This document shows, one piece after another, positions 48,045 through 61,758 of a stretch of DNA of 64,000 nucleotides. The stretch covers positions 18,904,878 to 18,968,877 of the forward strand of contig NC_135174.1 of NCBI RefSeq assembly GCF_041146795.1, given 5' to 3'. Made by a program: the position numbers and the translations under genes. The notes beneath the pieces were generated by a model that ran no database searches, had not been told where the DNA came from, and was given only the letters and a program-made list of their open reading frames with translations. The first letter of the stretch is position 1, and the number at the start of each line of letters is the position of its first letter. The DNA comes from Maylandia zebra (Eukaryota; Chordata; Actinopteri; Cichliformes; Cichlidae).

Positions 48045-51000
48045 CCGGCAAATGAATCGGCCTTTTGAGGGCCTAAACATGCTCGAAAACTCATGAAATT
48101 TTGCGCACGCGTCAGGTCTGGTGAAAATTTACGTATTTTAATGTTCTCAGACATGGCCAGGGAAAATTAGCTCAGTAGCGCCACCTAGAAAAATGAAAAA
48201 CGCGAGCCCCCGGTATGGGTATGGCCTACAAGTTTGAAAGTCGGTACACCTATATAACGTTCAGAGTCGAACAAAAAAGTCTATTATGGCAATGTCCTAA
48301 ACCCAACAGGAAGTCCGCCATTTTGGATTGAAGGTGACATTTTGGGTCTGATTTTACCGTTTCCATGCCTTGTACTTTAACGAACTCCTCCTTGGGATTT
48401 GGTCCTATAAACTTCAAATTTGGACAGTGTCAACTACACCCTTGTGCCATGTTAAATTGCGGAGCTTTTGAGTTTTCACAATACTATGAGGCCGTGGCGC
48501 CATGGCGAATTTCGATGACTCGCCATGAAAGTCTTATTGCCTCTCATTCTGTCATACATGTTCCGATCTGGACCAAAGAGCACACATATGATAAGGCTCC
48601 ACCCCTGAACATATTTTAAGTGCCATATTTGACATCAAGGACAGCGCCACCTAGTGGGAACAGGAAATGTCATGTTTTACACTTTGGGGTACAGTATTGT
48701 GATGGGTGACATCTGCAGCCTCAAATTTCTCCAGGAAAGCCTTAAGGAGTTGGTCTTGGGTTACAGTGAAAACTGTGACTTTTCGCCAAAGGGTGTGACC
48801 CCAGCAGCATGGCGAACTTTGATGTCACGCCATGAAGAAACAAATTAGTATAACTCAATGAAATCCAGTCTGATCAGTACCAGACTTTACAGGCATGATG
48901 ACAGACCCGCCCTGAACAGATTGATGTGCCCATTGTCGGGAATACGGACAGCGCCACCTAGTGGGAACAGGAAATGTCATGGCTTTAATTTTGTTGTACT
49001 GATTTTCACAGGTTCATCGTGGCCACCTCAAAAGCGGTGAATATCACCATCAGTCCCTTGTGATGCTTCAGTGCAAAAATTGTGACTTTAAACTGAACGG
49101 CGCACCCTGGTGGCAATGCGGTTCACCATGAAAGATGAAGTGGCTTTTGAGGGGCTTGGAAAGTTTAAAAAGTCTTGAAATTTGGCGCACACCTCCAATG
49201 TGCTTAAGGCTTTGTTGTTATGTGATCATTTTCATTGAATATCCCAAAATGGCTCCACAGCGCCCCCTACAAAATTTCAAAATCACAGCCCCTGCTCTGT
49301 GTTTTATGTATGAGTCTGAAACCTGGTAAGCTTATAGGAGATATCAAGATGTACAAAAAAGTCTCTTGGAGCAATATCCCAAATCCAACAGGAAGTCAGC
49401 CATTTTAAAATTAATGTGCAATTTTGGCAACATTTTCCCCTCTTTTCAGGCATCGTTCTTTGACGAACTCCTCCAAGGGATTTCATCAGATTGGACCGAT
49501 CTGCAGTTTGTGGAATCTAAAGACCTTTGTGATGTTAAATTGCGAAGCGTTTTACGTCCAGGGAAACGGGGTGGTTATGGCGGCACGTGGAGTTTCAATC
49601 ACTCGCCAAAAAGCAGTAATATGCTGTCACTCAAAAACACAATGTCCAATCTCTCCCAAACGTCTCAGGTGTGATGAGACTCGAGCTTGGAAGTGTTTGT
49701 TATGCCATTTGTACATAATTGTTAGAGCGCCACCTAGTGGAACGACTAACTAATCATGAATGAATGAGTTGAAATGTTAGCTGGTGGTTAAATGCATGAA
49801 TTCCATCAATGTGACATCAGATCGGACGTGCTGGTTTTAGGTGTTGGGCGTGGCTCGACGCGCTGGGGGTGCGAGGGCCCTCATAACGCTGCTTGCAGCT
49901 TTAATTATTATTATTATTATTATTCAGGCGAAACAAGGGCCTTTTTGAGGGCCTAAACATGCTCAAAAACTCATGAAATTTTGCACACATGCCAGGTCTG
50001 GTGAAAAATTTTGTATTTTAATGGTTTTACATATGAGCACTGGGAAATGGCTCTAGAGCGCCACCTATGCCTTGTTAAATGCAGCCCTACGACCACATCG
50101 TTTGAGCTACATGTATGAAATTTGGCACACATGTGTATCATGCCAAGACGAACAAAAAAGTCAGTGGGCCCATTGACGCAAACCCAACAGGAAGTCCGCC
50201 ATTTGGAAGAGAAGGTGACATTTTGGCTCTAATTTTGCCATTTCCATGCCTCGAACTTTTGCGAACTCCTCCTTGGGGTTTGATTTCATAACCTTCATAT
50301 TTGGTCAGTGTCAACTACACCCTTGTGCCATGTTAAATTGCGGAGCTTTTGAGTTTTCACAATACGGTGAGGCCGTGGCGCCATGGCGAATTTCGATGAC
50401 TCGCCATGAAAATCTTATTGCCTCTCATTTTGTCATACATTTTCTGACCTTGACCAAAGTGAACACATATGATAAGGCTCCACCCCTGAACATATTTCAA
50501 CTGCCATATTTGACACCAGGGACAGCGCCACCTAGTGGGAACAGGAAATGTCATGTTTTACACTTTGGGGTACAGTATTGTGATGGGTGACATCTGCAGC
50601 CTCAAATTTCTCAAGGAAAGCCTTAAGGAGTTGGTCTTGGGTTACAGTGAAAACTGTGAGTTTTCGCGAAAGGGTGTGACCCCAGCAGCATGGCGAACTT
50701 TGATGTCACGCCATGAAGAAACAAATTAGTATAACTCAATGAAATCCAGTCTGATCAGTACCAGACTTTACAGGCATGATGTCAGACCCGCCCTGAACAA
50801 ATTGATGTGCCCATTGTCGGAAATACGGACAGCGCCACCTAGTGGCAACAGGAAATGTCATGGCTTTAACTTTGTTGTACTGATTTTCACAGGTTGATCG
50901 TGGCCACCTCAAAAGCGGTGAATATCACCATCAGTCCCTCGTGATGCTTCAGTGCAAAAATTGTGACTTTAAACTGAACGGCGCACCCTGGTGGCAACGC

Positions 51001-53660
51001 AGTTCATCATGAAAGATGAAGTGGCTTTTGAGGGGCTTGGAAAGTTTATAGAGGCTTGAAATTTGGCACACACCTCCAAATGGATGAAAGCATTGTTGTT
51101 ATGTAACCATTTTCCTTGAATAGCGCAAAATGGCTCCACAGCGCCCCCTACAATATTTCAAAACATCAGCCCCTGCTCTGTGTTTCATCTATGAGTCTGA
51201 CACTTGGTAAGCTTGTGTAAGATATCAAGATGTACAAAAACGTCTCTTGGAGCAATATCCCAAATCCAACAGGAAGTCAGCCATTTTAAAATTAATGTGT
51301 AATTTTGATGACATTTTCCCCTCTTTTCAGGCTTCATACTTTGACGAACTCCTCCAAGGGATTTCATCATATTGAAGCATTCTTCAGTGTGTAGAATCTA
51401 AAGACCTTTGTGATGTTAAATTGCGAAGCTTTTTCCGTTCAGGGAAACGGGGTGGTCATGGCGGCACGTAGAGTTTCAATCACTCGCAAAAAGCAGTAAT
51501 CTGCTGTCACTAAAAAACACAATGTCCAATCTCTCCCAAAGGTCGCAGGTGTGATGAGACTCGAGCTTGGAAATGTTTGTTATGCTATTTGTCAATAATG
51601 GTTAGAGCGCCACCTAGTGGCATGACTATAATCCTGGTTGAATAAGATGAAATGTTAGCTGGTGATTAAAAGCATGAAATCCATCAATGTGACATCACAT
51701 CGGACGTGCCGGTTTGAGGTGTTGGCAGTGGCTCGACGTGCCGGGGGTGCGAGGGCCCTCATAACGCTGCTTGCAGCTTTAATTATTATTATTATTATTA
51801 TTCAGGCAAAACAAGGGCCTTTTTGAGGGCCTAAACATGCGTCAAAAACTCATGAAATTTGCACACATGCCAGGTCTGGTGAAAAATTTTGTATTTTAAT
51901 GGTTTTACATATGAGCACTGGGAAATGGCTCTAGAGCGCCACCTATGCCTTGTTAAATGCAGCCCTACGACCACATCGTTTGAGCTACATGTATGAAATC
52001 TGGCACACATGTGTATCTTGCCGAGTCGAACAAAAGAGTCTGTGGGCCCATTGACGCAAACCCAACAGGAAGTCCGCAATTTAGAAGTGAAGGTGACATT
52101 TTGGCTCTAATTTTGCCATTTTCATGCCTCGAACTTTTTCGAACTCCTCGTTGAGATTTGGTTGTATAAGCTTCATCTTTGGTCAGTGTCAACTACACAC
52201 CTGGGCCATGTTAAATTGCGGAGCTTTTGAGTTTTCGTGATACGGTGAGGCCGTGGCGCCACAGCGAATTTCGATGACTCGCCATGAAGATCTTATTGCC
52301 TCTCATTCAGTCATACATTGTCCGATCTGGACCAAAGAACACACATATGATAAGGCTCCACCCCTGAACATATTTCAACTGCCATATTTGACATAAGGGC
52401 CAGCGCCACCTAGTGGGAACAGGAAATGTCATGTTTTACACTTTGGGGTGCAGTATTGTGATGGGTGACATCTGCAGCCTCAAATTTCTCCAGGAAAGCC
52501 TTAAGGAGTTGGTCTTGCGTTACAGTGAAAACTGTGAGTTTTCACGAAAGGGTGTGACCTCAGCAGCATGGCGAACTTTGATGTCTCGCCATGAAGAAAC
52601 AAATTAGTATAACTCAATGAAATCCAGTCTGATCAGTACCAGACTTTACAGGCATGATGTCAGACCTGCCCTGCACAGATTGATGTGCCCATTGTCAGGA
52701 ATACACAGAACGCCACCTAGTGGCAACAGGAAATATCATGTCTTTCACTTTGTTGTACTGATTTTCACAGGTTCATCGTGGCCACCTCAAAAGCGGTGAA
52801 TATCACCATCAGTCCCTCATGATGCTTCAGTGCAAAAATTGTGACTTTAAACTGAACTTTAAATCTGGTGGCAACGCGGTTCACCATGAAAAATGAAGTG
52901 GCTTTTGAGGGGCTTGGAAAGTTTATAAAGTCTTGAAATTTGGCCCACACCTCCAATGTGATGAAGGCTTTGTTGTTATGTGATCATTTTCATTGAATAG
53001 CGCAAAATGGCTCCACAGCGCCCCCTACAATATTTCAAATCATCAGCCCCTGCTCTGTGTTTTATGTATGAGTCTGAAACCTGGTAAGCTTATAGAAGAT
53101 GTCAAGATGTACAACAAAGTCTCTTGGAGCAATATCCCAAATCCAACAGGAAGTCAGCCATTTTAAGATTAATGTGTAATTTTGGTGACATTTTCCCCTC
53201 TTTTCAAGCCTCATTCTTTGACGAACTCCTCCAAGGGATTTCCTCAGATTGACGCATTCTCCAGTGTGTGGAATCTAAAGACCTTTGTGATGTTAAATTG
53301 CGAAGCTTTTTACGTTCAGGGAAACGGGGTGGTCATGGCGGCACGTGGAGTTTCAATCACTCGCCAAAAAGCAGTAATCTGCTGTCACTCAAAAACACAA
53401 TGTCCAATCTCGCCCAAAGGTCGCAGGGATGATGAGACTCAAGCTCGGAAATGTTAGTTATGCCATTTGTCAGTAATGGTTACAGCGCCACCTAGTGGGA
53501 GGACTATAATCACGATTGAATGAGATGAAATGTTAGCTGGTGGTTAAATTCATGAATTCCATCAATGTGACATCAGATTGAACGTATTGGTTTTAGGTGT
53601 TGGGCGTGGCTCGACGCGATGGGGTGCGAGGGCCCTCATAACGCTGCTTGCAGCTTTAAT
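48045..53660 (+). repeat. Tandem array: three 1.88-kb units with internal modules
   Basis: Units lie at about 48045-49901, 49925-51779 and 51804-53660, separated by TTA runs. Matching landmarks recur at 1,878-1,881-bp spacing (48644, 50525, 52403 and 49727, 51607, 53485). All three units end CATAACGCTGCTTGCAGCTT. Within a unit, shorter modules of about 306 or 468 bp repeat. They share AACAGGAAGT or AACAGGAAATGTCATG, ACGAACTCCTCC and ATGTTAAATTGCG, and each closes with GCGCCACCTAGTGG or GCGCCCCCTAC. Units 2 and 3 share a first module that differs from unit 1, so the latest duplication probably made units 2 and 3. The element type is a fish repeat I cannot classify; there is no transposase. Open frames inside it are not genes. 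Confidence 0.92.
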
Positions 53661-56589
53661 TTCATGTTATTTTACCTCACATGTGTTATATGTAACAATA
53701 TAATATATGTTACATATATTTATGTTTGCAATTTTTTTTTCATTTGTTTATAAATAATTTTGTAAAATTTAACAGAAAAAATGTTACTGTCACTGTTACT
53801 ACTGTTACTAATTTTTAACATAGTTTGCAACATATTATCTTTACATGATGAGAAACTCCAAACTGTTTTAGTCACAACATGTCACTATATTATAATTCTA
53901 TATATCATGAAGGTTTATGTTTCTTTCAGTTTGTGGATAACTCTGTTTACATCCTTTGAATTAAACACTAAATACTGTTTTGGGAAACCATCCTGCAGCA
54001 GATGTAGGTGTTTCCATTTATTTGTTCAGGCCAAATGTCACATACCCAGAGAACTGCCCTGAAATCACATTCTGATGGGTTCATGTCTTTAGTGACTGTA
54101 TATTTGCTGTCTCAATGCAGCTGGGTCAAATGTCTTTTTCACTGTCTCTTCCTTCTTACATGGGGCTGCAAGCTCATCCCTGAATATATCTGTGTGTGCA
54201 GTCACACTGTAAGTGTAGCTACTACTGGCTAATACTGGAATATATAAAAAGAATATAAGTAATCCATTATTATGCGTATATTTAAAAAAAGACACTTCAA
54301 ATATTCAAATATTGGCCCACAATAGCCTAAAACACTAAAACAGTAGCTCAGCTATTCTAATTACATGGAAACAATATGGTTTCAGTTCACTGTCTCTTTG
54401 TACTGTGAGGTGATATTACCTGACCTCCCCAGTCTGCTAAAGAATGTATGTATGGCTCATTTGCTTTAAAGTTCAAGTCCTCCATACCACATAAACCTGC
54501 TGTGTTCATATGGTAGCTTACATAATAGCCAGTCATAAGCCTTGGTGCTCGGTGTTTAAGCTGTTAAGCTGTTTGCTGTGCTGTGCATGGTGTATCCTTT
54601 GTAAATGTGTTGCATTTAAGTATTAGAAATGCAGTGCTTAAAAACCCAGAATGTTTATTTTAAAATCTAGTCAAGCTTCTACATTTCCAAATGTTCTAAA
54701 TTATGACATGTGACAAAAGATCTAGCAATAGATGTAGCAGTGGCATGAAGAACAGCATCCAGAATGCTCCACGTATCTTAATAACCCACAAACACGATGC
54801 ATGTGTTTTTTAGATACAGTCTATCCAACATGCACAGAAAATCAACTATTCTGCTACCAATTAACCACCTGATTTAACTACAAAACAAACCGTGTCACAT
54901 TGATGCGAGCTGCATAAACGTGACTGCATACACGTGGCTGAATTATAACATGTATGAAAATGGAACAATTGTAAAGTGAGACTTGAGTTTCATTGGAGTA
55001 ATATAAGCAGACAATCATTTTGTGAGTCCCCTCTGCATTTTGATGGCACCGTTTTCTCGGGACATGACAATGGCTCTGAGTCACACACCTCAAGCAGCGC
55101 TTTCTTGCTGAGTCTCTCTAGCTCATGACACAACACACTAAATCAGAGGGATGACCATTAACTCAGAAATATGAACACAAACTCAGTTTTACTGATAACA
55201 TTTTGTGTTTTTAAATCCTTCATATGAAATTTGGTCCAGGGAGATCGCATGAGAAAAAAATTGTTGTTGCGAGCACATAGCACAAGAAGTCAACAAACAA
55301 TCAACCAGGATTCACTTAAAAAAAATCATCAAAATCTTTTTTTTAAAAATGGATGCATTCTTATAAATACCAAAACTTCTGCCCTCTGACATCGTACAGT
55401 TTTCTCCAACAACTACCTCACGATTTCTCATTCATTTGCAGACTTTAGTGCCCTCGTGTGGTCTTTTCAAAAATTACAACATGTGTTACCTCCACATATC
55501 CATTCCCACATTCCTAACATGTTTATGTTTAGCAGGTCATGTTTGTCTTCATGCTTTAAGGTCAGCTTTTAACATGAAGCACTGATGAAAAAAAGGAGAT
55601 GATAGTGGTTTTGGAGGAAATGTCTGGAAGTTTATTGCATTCAAAATTGATCATTGATACAAGGACATACATATGAATCATCAAGCATTTTTTATTTAAG
55701 CAGTTACATGTGTTCATTGGTTCACATTTCCATGCTGAGAAACACACATGTAGATATCAACCAGTTCATCACATTCACTCTCATTCATCCACATTTTGGG
55801 AAAAGGTGTTCTTAGACTTAACTTGTGTCTTGATGCTGCTGTTGATATCAGTTCACCTTTGCATAGGTCAAAAAGCAAGTTTTTGAATTATGGACAAAAT
55901 AAGGATTGCTTTTCCTTGGACTTTCTGCTAAGTGGCACTAAAGTATGCCTTCATTATTTATTGTTTATTGAAAATATACATAATGAGATCATTTGACTTG
56001 CTATAAAATAGTAATACGGGTGTATTTTGCAATGGCTATATTCTGTTTAAGTGCTCAAGAGTTATAATAAATTCCAATGCACTGACTGCATTTAATTCTC
56101 TGAGCCAGAAGATGGCGCCCAGGCATTATTAAAAAGGCATCCCACAACAAACAGCAAAGCCATGCTGAAGCCAGTGGATTGTCAAAGTAAATCAGAATTA
56201 CAACTATTTGGGTTATTTTTGACAAAACATCCATATATAGTAAAACGATCTCTCTCTATATTTCCTGCAATGTGCAGTCTGGACATTTATGATCTTTACG
56301 ATTGCAATCCCCTTAAACACCATGCAGCAGCAGGGCTCAGGTATCTATAGAGTAGCAGGACAGCAGAAGGTAGACCACCCATCATGAGCACATTCCAGCA
56401 TGCACGCACAAGATGACGTTATTAGTAATCGGAGAGCATAGGAAACAGCAGGCCATCTTTGAAGTCTATATTCAGGATGCAGTCCTCCAGAGGTGGTCCT
56501 TTTGGTCTCTTTTGATTATTATTTCTTTAAATAATTGTACATTCAACTATATTATAGAATAATAATAACAATAATAATAAAATAGGTTG

Positions 56590-56824
56590 TGTCACGAAAC
56601 ATAAAGTTCAAATGTTCAAATTGGGATCTCTTTATTGACCTTTGGTATGACAACTCCTTACACAGGGGGAAAGCATGTCAATCCCTTGTATGTTTACACA
56701 GTGGTTCAAACAGAGTAACTTCCTTGATTCTTTCTTTTTGGACTCTTCCTTTTTAGGCAATGGGCTGCTGCCTTGTAGCCCCTCTGGGGAATCTGTGGGA
56801 ATTCCTTAGCTGGTTTGCTTGGCA
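56590..56824 (-). mobile_element. Possible short LTR-like fossil upstream of vinculin
   Basis: Read on the minus strand it begins TGCCAAGC, contains AATAAA close to its end, and finishes GTTTCGTGACA. The words GTTG at 56586-56589 and 56825-56828 could be a 4-bp target duplication. No internal region is present. The evidence is thin: 235 bp is short for an LTR and a 4-bp match can arise by chance. Confidence 0.25.
56748..56757. promoter_or_regulatory. CArG box (SRF site), distal, upstream of vinculin
   Basis: CCTTTTTAGG is a perfect CC(A/T)6GG word, about 940 bases before the vinculin ATG. It lies inside the possible LTR-like segment. Confidence 0.4.
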
Positions 56825-57309
56825 GTTGGTTTTCAGTCCTCAAATATTGTTATTTCAGGATGTGAGGGTGAGGGTGAGAAGGAATTAAAAAAAGTGCCAT
56901 GTCCAGCCACTGACAGAGCTGGGTTTGTAAACAGTTCAGTATGTCGGATGTTATCTCTGATAAGGGAAAATAGTTTTCAGCCAGATACTATGGGTCACTT
57001 CAAATTGGTAAAGTAGTGTGTAGGGTGTCCTTTATTTAAACTGAGATGTATACTCACAGAGGCTGTTATATATCAGTCAGTCATTGACAAGTAGGTTAGA
57101 AAATAGTGTCTTTGTTACCATTTATTTACAGCTTCTTTACTTTGTGGAGAATTTCGGAGTGCCCTGCGGAGTATACTGTTTGTTTTGGGAAGGGTTTGTA
57201 ATCTGATCTCCACAGCTCCGATTTCTGGGCCAGCGGGGCCGAAAGCCCGACTAGTTAATTCACAGCTACTGGAATCGCACTCCCCTCTCAAACAGTAGAC
57301 ACATATTTC

Positions 57310-57319
57310 CCTTTTTAGG
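57310..57319. promoter_or_regulatory. CArG box (SRF site), proximal, upstream of vinculin
   Basis: A second perfect CArG word, again CCTTTTTAGG, about 380 bases before the vinculin ATG. Vinculin is an established SRF/MRTF-responsive cytoskeletal gene, so the position is functionally plausible. Confidence 0.55.
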
Positions 57320-57424
57320 ACATATGATGAGGATCTATTACGTAATCTAGGGAGCACTTGGATCTCTAGCAAACTCGTCAGTATGGAAGAAGGCGGTCCC
57401 GATACAGAGCGGCAGCCCTAATAA

Positions 57425-57467
57425 CCAATCACAATCTAGGAAGCGTGCGTTCTCGTTCATTGATTGG
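57425..57467. promoter_or_regulatory. Pair of CCAAT boxes in the vinculin promoter
   Basis: CCAAT at 57425-57429 and its inverse ATTGG at 57463-57467 lie some 40 bases apart, 225-265 bases before the ATG. The region is locally GC-richer, consistent with an NF-Y-type core promoter. Confidence 0.45.
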
Positions 57468-57672
57468 GAAGAAGGCGGAAACCGTTGGTTGACGTTTAGG
57501 TTGCTCGCGCTCACTCTCTGGCTGGGAGTTTTTTCGCGTTCATGTTTTCATTGTACTTGTAGTCGGGAGGACTATCCTGGGGGGGAAAAGATCGTGCGTG
57601 GATTGTTTTAGGCTTCTGTAGAGGGAGATTTGGAGAAAACTGCCTTTGGTGGTAGAGTTTTTACTTAGATAG

Positions 57673-58549
<877 letters not shown>

Positions 58550-59498
58550 TTTAAAATCAATATGTGCTATGATCACCTTTATTCTTAAATACAGCCTGAA
58601 CTCTCTTATTCAAGCTTTCCTTATAAGTAGTCTTCATGAATAGTTTTCCAGGGTTCTTCAAGGACATTCAAAACTCTTCTTTGGATGTTGGCTGCCTTTT
58701 GTTCTGTTCTCTGTAAAGCTGATCCCACATTGATTTAATAATTTTGAAGTTTGGGCTCTGGGGAGGCCAATCCATGACAGATAGTGTGCCGCTGTGTTTT
58801 TCTTTGAGTACTATGGCAGTATGTTTAGGATCATTGTCATGCTGTAAAATAAAGCTGTTGCCAATTAAATGCTTCCAGATGGTACTGGATGGTGGATTGA
58901 AATTGAATGGTAATTCTCTGCCTTCATAATTCATTCAGTTTTGACAAGCTCTCCAAGACTGCTGGCTGAAATGCAGACCCAAACCATGAAGGAGCCTCCA
59001 CCTTGTTTCACATGGCTGCCTTTTGCTTCCTGACCTCCTCTTTAAATATTGAACCAAATATTTCATCACTTCAACAAGACCTGTTACCACTAATTTTTCA
59101 GTCCAGGTCTTGTGTAATTTGGCATAACTCAGCGTTTTGTTCCTGTTTCCCTTCCCCGTAATGGTTTCTTGAAAGCCACCCTTCCACTCAGAACATTTCT
59201 AATGAGGCTTCAGTGGACAGTAGATGGATCAGCTGAAGACCATGTTTCGGATCAGTTTTTTCATCTAATACTCTCCGGGAATCACATTGGTGGTGGAAAA
59301 TACTATTTTATGCCTGTCAGATTGCAAAGTTTAAAATAGATTCTTTGCCAAGTTGTTTTGTGTGGAGTGGACACAACCTTGGTTCATCACTTGAGTGGGT
59401 TGCCTTTCTTATGCTTCATGCATTCAGTCATTCATCAAATATGAAGAAATGAGGGGTGGCTTGGAAGTTTTGCACTAATGTAAAAACTGCAACCCTTC
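58550..59498 (-). mobile_element. Degraded Tc1/mariner copy in vcl intron 1
   Basis: Minus-strand transposase remnants include [18 protein letters not shown], which carries the second catalytic Asp, and a decayed WPPQSPN...MWDQLYREQNKRQP block where NPIENLW is expected, near 58680-58860. The right end has GAGGGGTGGCTTGG, the terminal word of the family seen at 4516-5660. The left terminus is not clear. Several breaks make it inactive. Confidence 0.7.
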
Positions 59499-61756
59499 AG
59501 TATTAAGCTTAATGTTATATTTTAAAAACTGATAATATTTGTAGTAACTGATAAATATGACATTGTGTGTATAATATTCACCTGCAAAAATTCATTTTGA
59601 GTTGCGTGTGTTTCATACCTTAGTCACGAGTCACGATTTGCTCTGTGTGTCCTCATGTTACACAGAAACCACTTGCTATTGACCCCATGACCTAGAACCA
59701 CACTTTTTTTTTAAAAATAGAACCTGTCATCATACACATAATCTTGATGCACTATAGTGAATCTGGCTACATTATCAGATCTAGTTTGTGTCTGTTATCT
59801 TTTTCTATCCACATGGTAATTAACTTGTCTATGGGCCTATTAACTATGTGTTTCCAACCTATCTTTTTAAAACATTAAATTATACACACCCCCTTCACCA
59901 GATGCAGCTGTTGCCTCAATTATATTTAGACTCAGTGATGTAGTTATAATGGCATGTCTCAAAACCACATTGTATCTATCATGGAAGCTAGTTAGGAAAT
60001 GACTGTCAATTTTATCCTGAAACACATGCTGAGTTCGTAACAAAGGAAGCGAGGGCCCTGTCAGATACTGTGGCTTATATGGAAAGAAAAGCATACAGGC
60101 TAAATTGAGGCAGACATGGTTCCTGTGTGTTGTGCAGTCTGTCAGCCTGGTCGAGCCCAGAACCCCTGGCACTTGTCGGGCAATAAATTTGGACAATTAC
60201 TCTGGCGTCAGCAAAGGAATGTTTCATTTAGGGGGATTGCCTACCATTGCCTCGCAGTTTATTTATTACAGTTCATGGCCTATAAGAATTTCAATCTGGT
60301 TTACTTCATTCTGACGCTTTGTTTTTCCTCAGTGCCCACTCTTAAACAACAGGTCTGCACCTCATTGTGTCCATTATTTATATGTTTACAGGCTTCTGTC
60401 CTCTAAGGGCCTTTATAATACCCCCTTTCCACCCATGCTGGAGCCTATTCTGCTTTGCTGTCTTTCAAGAGCAAACCTTCTATTTTGACAGGTCTAAGAA
60501 CTAAATGGTACATGTTTTTGGACCATTTTGGGTGGACTGCAGTAAATTTAGACTCCCTTTAACCCCATGATTAGGGTGGATTTAGCACAAGAGCTCATTA
60601 CCAGTCCACTTACAACAAACCATTGAATAAACAAAGCCAAAGCAGAGCTAAATAAGGCTCGGTAATACATTTTAATATTTAGATATTAAGCGGTCAAGTT
60701 GTTCTGCCACTCAGTTGTTAAAAAAGTACAGAATGAAGTTTTTAGTGTAGAAACCTTTTATTTCGGCCAAGTAATTAACATGAAAACAGGGCTTGTCGTA
60801 GCACATGAAAATGTCCTGTGTATCCTCAGCTATCTTAGGATGAAATCATCCAGGCTTTCTGGACACTGTGAATTGTGATCAGATGTTTCCAACAGTGGCA
60901 TGAATGGTTGCACGAGTCTGTAATTATTTCCAGTTGCTGTGGCAACATTACAACATGAACAGCGTTATGAGATCACTGAAGTTAAGGATCCGATGCAATT
61001 TCTTGTGGTCACAGTCCCATGAGTCATACATTGCAGAGCCTACATAAGTAATCAAATACACCGTGTAGCCCTTATCTTTGATTTTATCTAATGAGAAAAC
61101 AGAAGTTTATTTTAGTCCATTAGCTGTTGGTGTCTTTTCCCTGCATATTTCATTGTTTTCCTAAAAATGACTTTTGAACTTCTTCATTTTTGCACCTGTT
61201 TTGTACTAGTTACTTGAAGTGAGTCTGCTTGAAAACAAAAATGTAAGCGTCTAACTTGAAAGTATATCTTTACTATCTAGGGAAAAGGATGAACCCTTCT
61301 AATTGGATTTTATTTAGTCATTGTCGGGATAGGGTTGTTTCAAAGAAAAGCCATTTATTTGCTTTATTGTCTGTGCTTCCTAGAAAACCATCTGTTGCAC
61401 AGACTTCCTCCCCCATTAACTCTGTCCAAGATCTCCAGAGCAAAAGCTTAAGTACTGTAATCAAGTTAAAAAACTGAGATGACCTAGAAATCGAACAGAG
61501 AGCAAGTTGCAAGTAATTATACCTTTAAATTGCTTATTAAGACGATTGCACCAGGTTTTCCGACTAAAAAGGAAGGTGAGATTCCAGGATGTCTTGGATG
61601 CTTTAGCCTGTCTGAAGAGATCAGGTACAAATGATTAATTTTTAACTTATTCTAGCAGATGCATGGAGATAAAAGTGCAGCCCCGAACCATAATTGTTAC
61701 TCTAGCAACATCACAAACTACTGTCATATACTCTGTGTTCATTTAATATCTATGAC
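59499..61756. other. vcl intron 1, middle part
   Basis: No exon with vinculin-like coding sequence, no RNA gene and no transposon end seen. Confidence 0.45.
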
Positions 61757-61758
61757 TA

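Larger units (their letters stand above)
53661..57420. other. Intergenic stretch between the array and vinculin
   Basis: AT-rich, with no exon recognisable. A possible short LTR-like segment lies at 56590-56824 (see next entry). Two CArG words and two CCAAT words near vinculin are listed separately. Frames such as 57115-57372 on the minus strand show no domain. Confidence 0.4.

Noticed and set aside
48365-53457. Many similar open frames inside the tandem array (for example the repeated MGTGNVMFYTLGYSIVMGDI)
   Set aside because: They recur because the DNA repeats; stops differ between units, there is no start context, and no domain is recognised.
47841-53660. CRISPR-like array of regularly spaced motifs
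   Set aside because: Spacing is 306-468 bp, the intervals are themselves repeated rather than unique, and the genome is vertebrate.
53781-54232. Two plus-strand frames after the array
   Set aside because: AT-rich chance frames without any recognised domain.
57115-57372. 85-codon minus-strand frame just upstream of vinculin
   Set aside because: No homology recognised and it overlaps the presumed vinculin promoter; could be chance.
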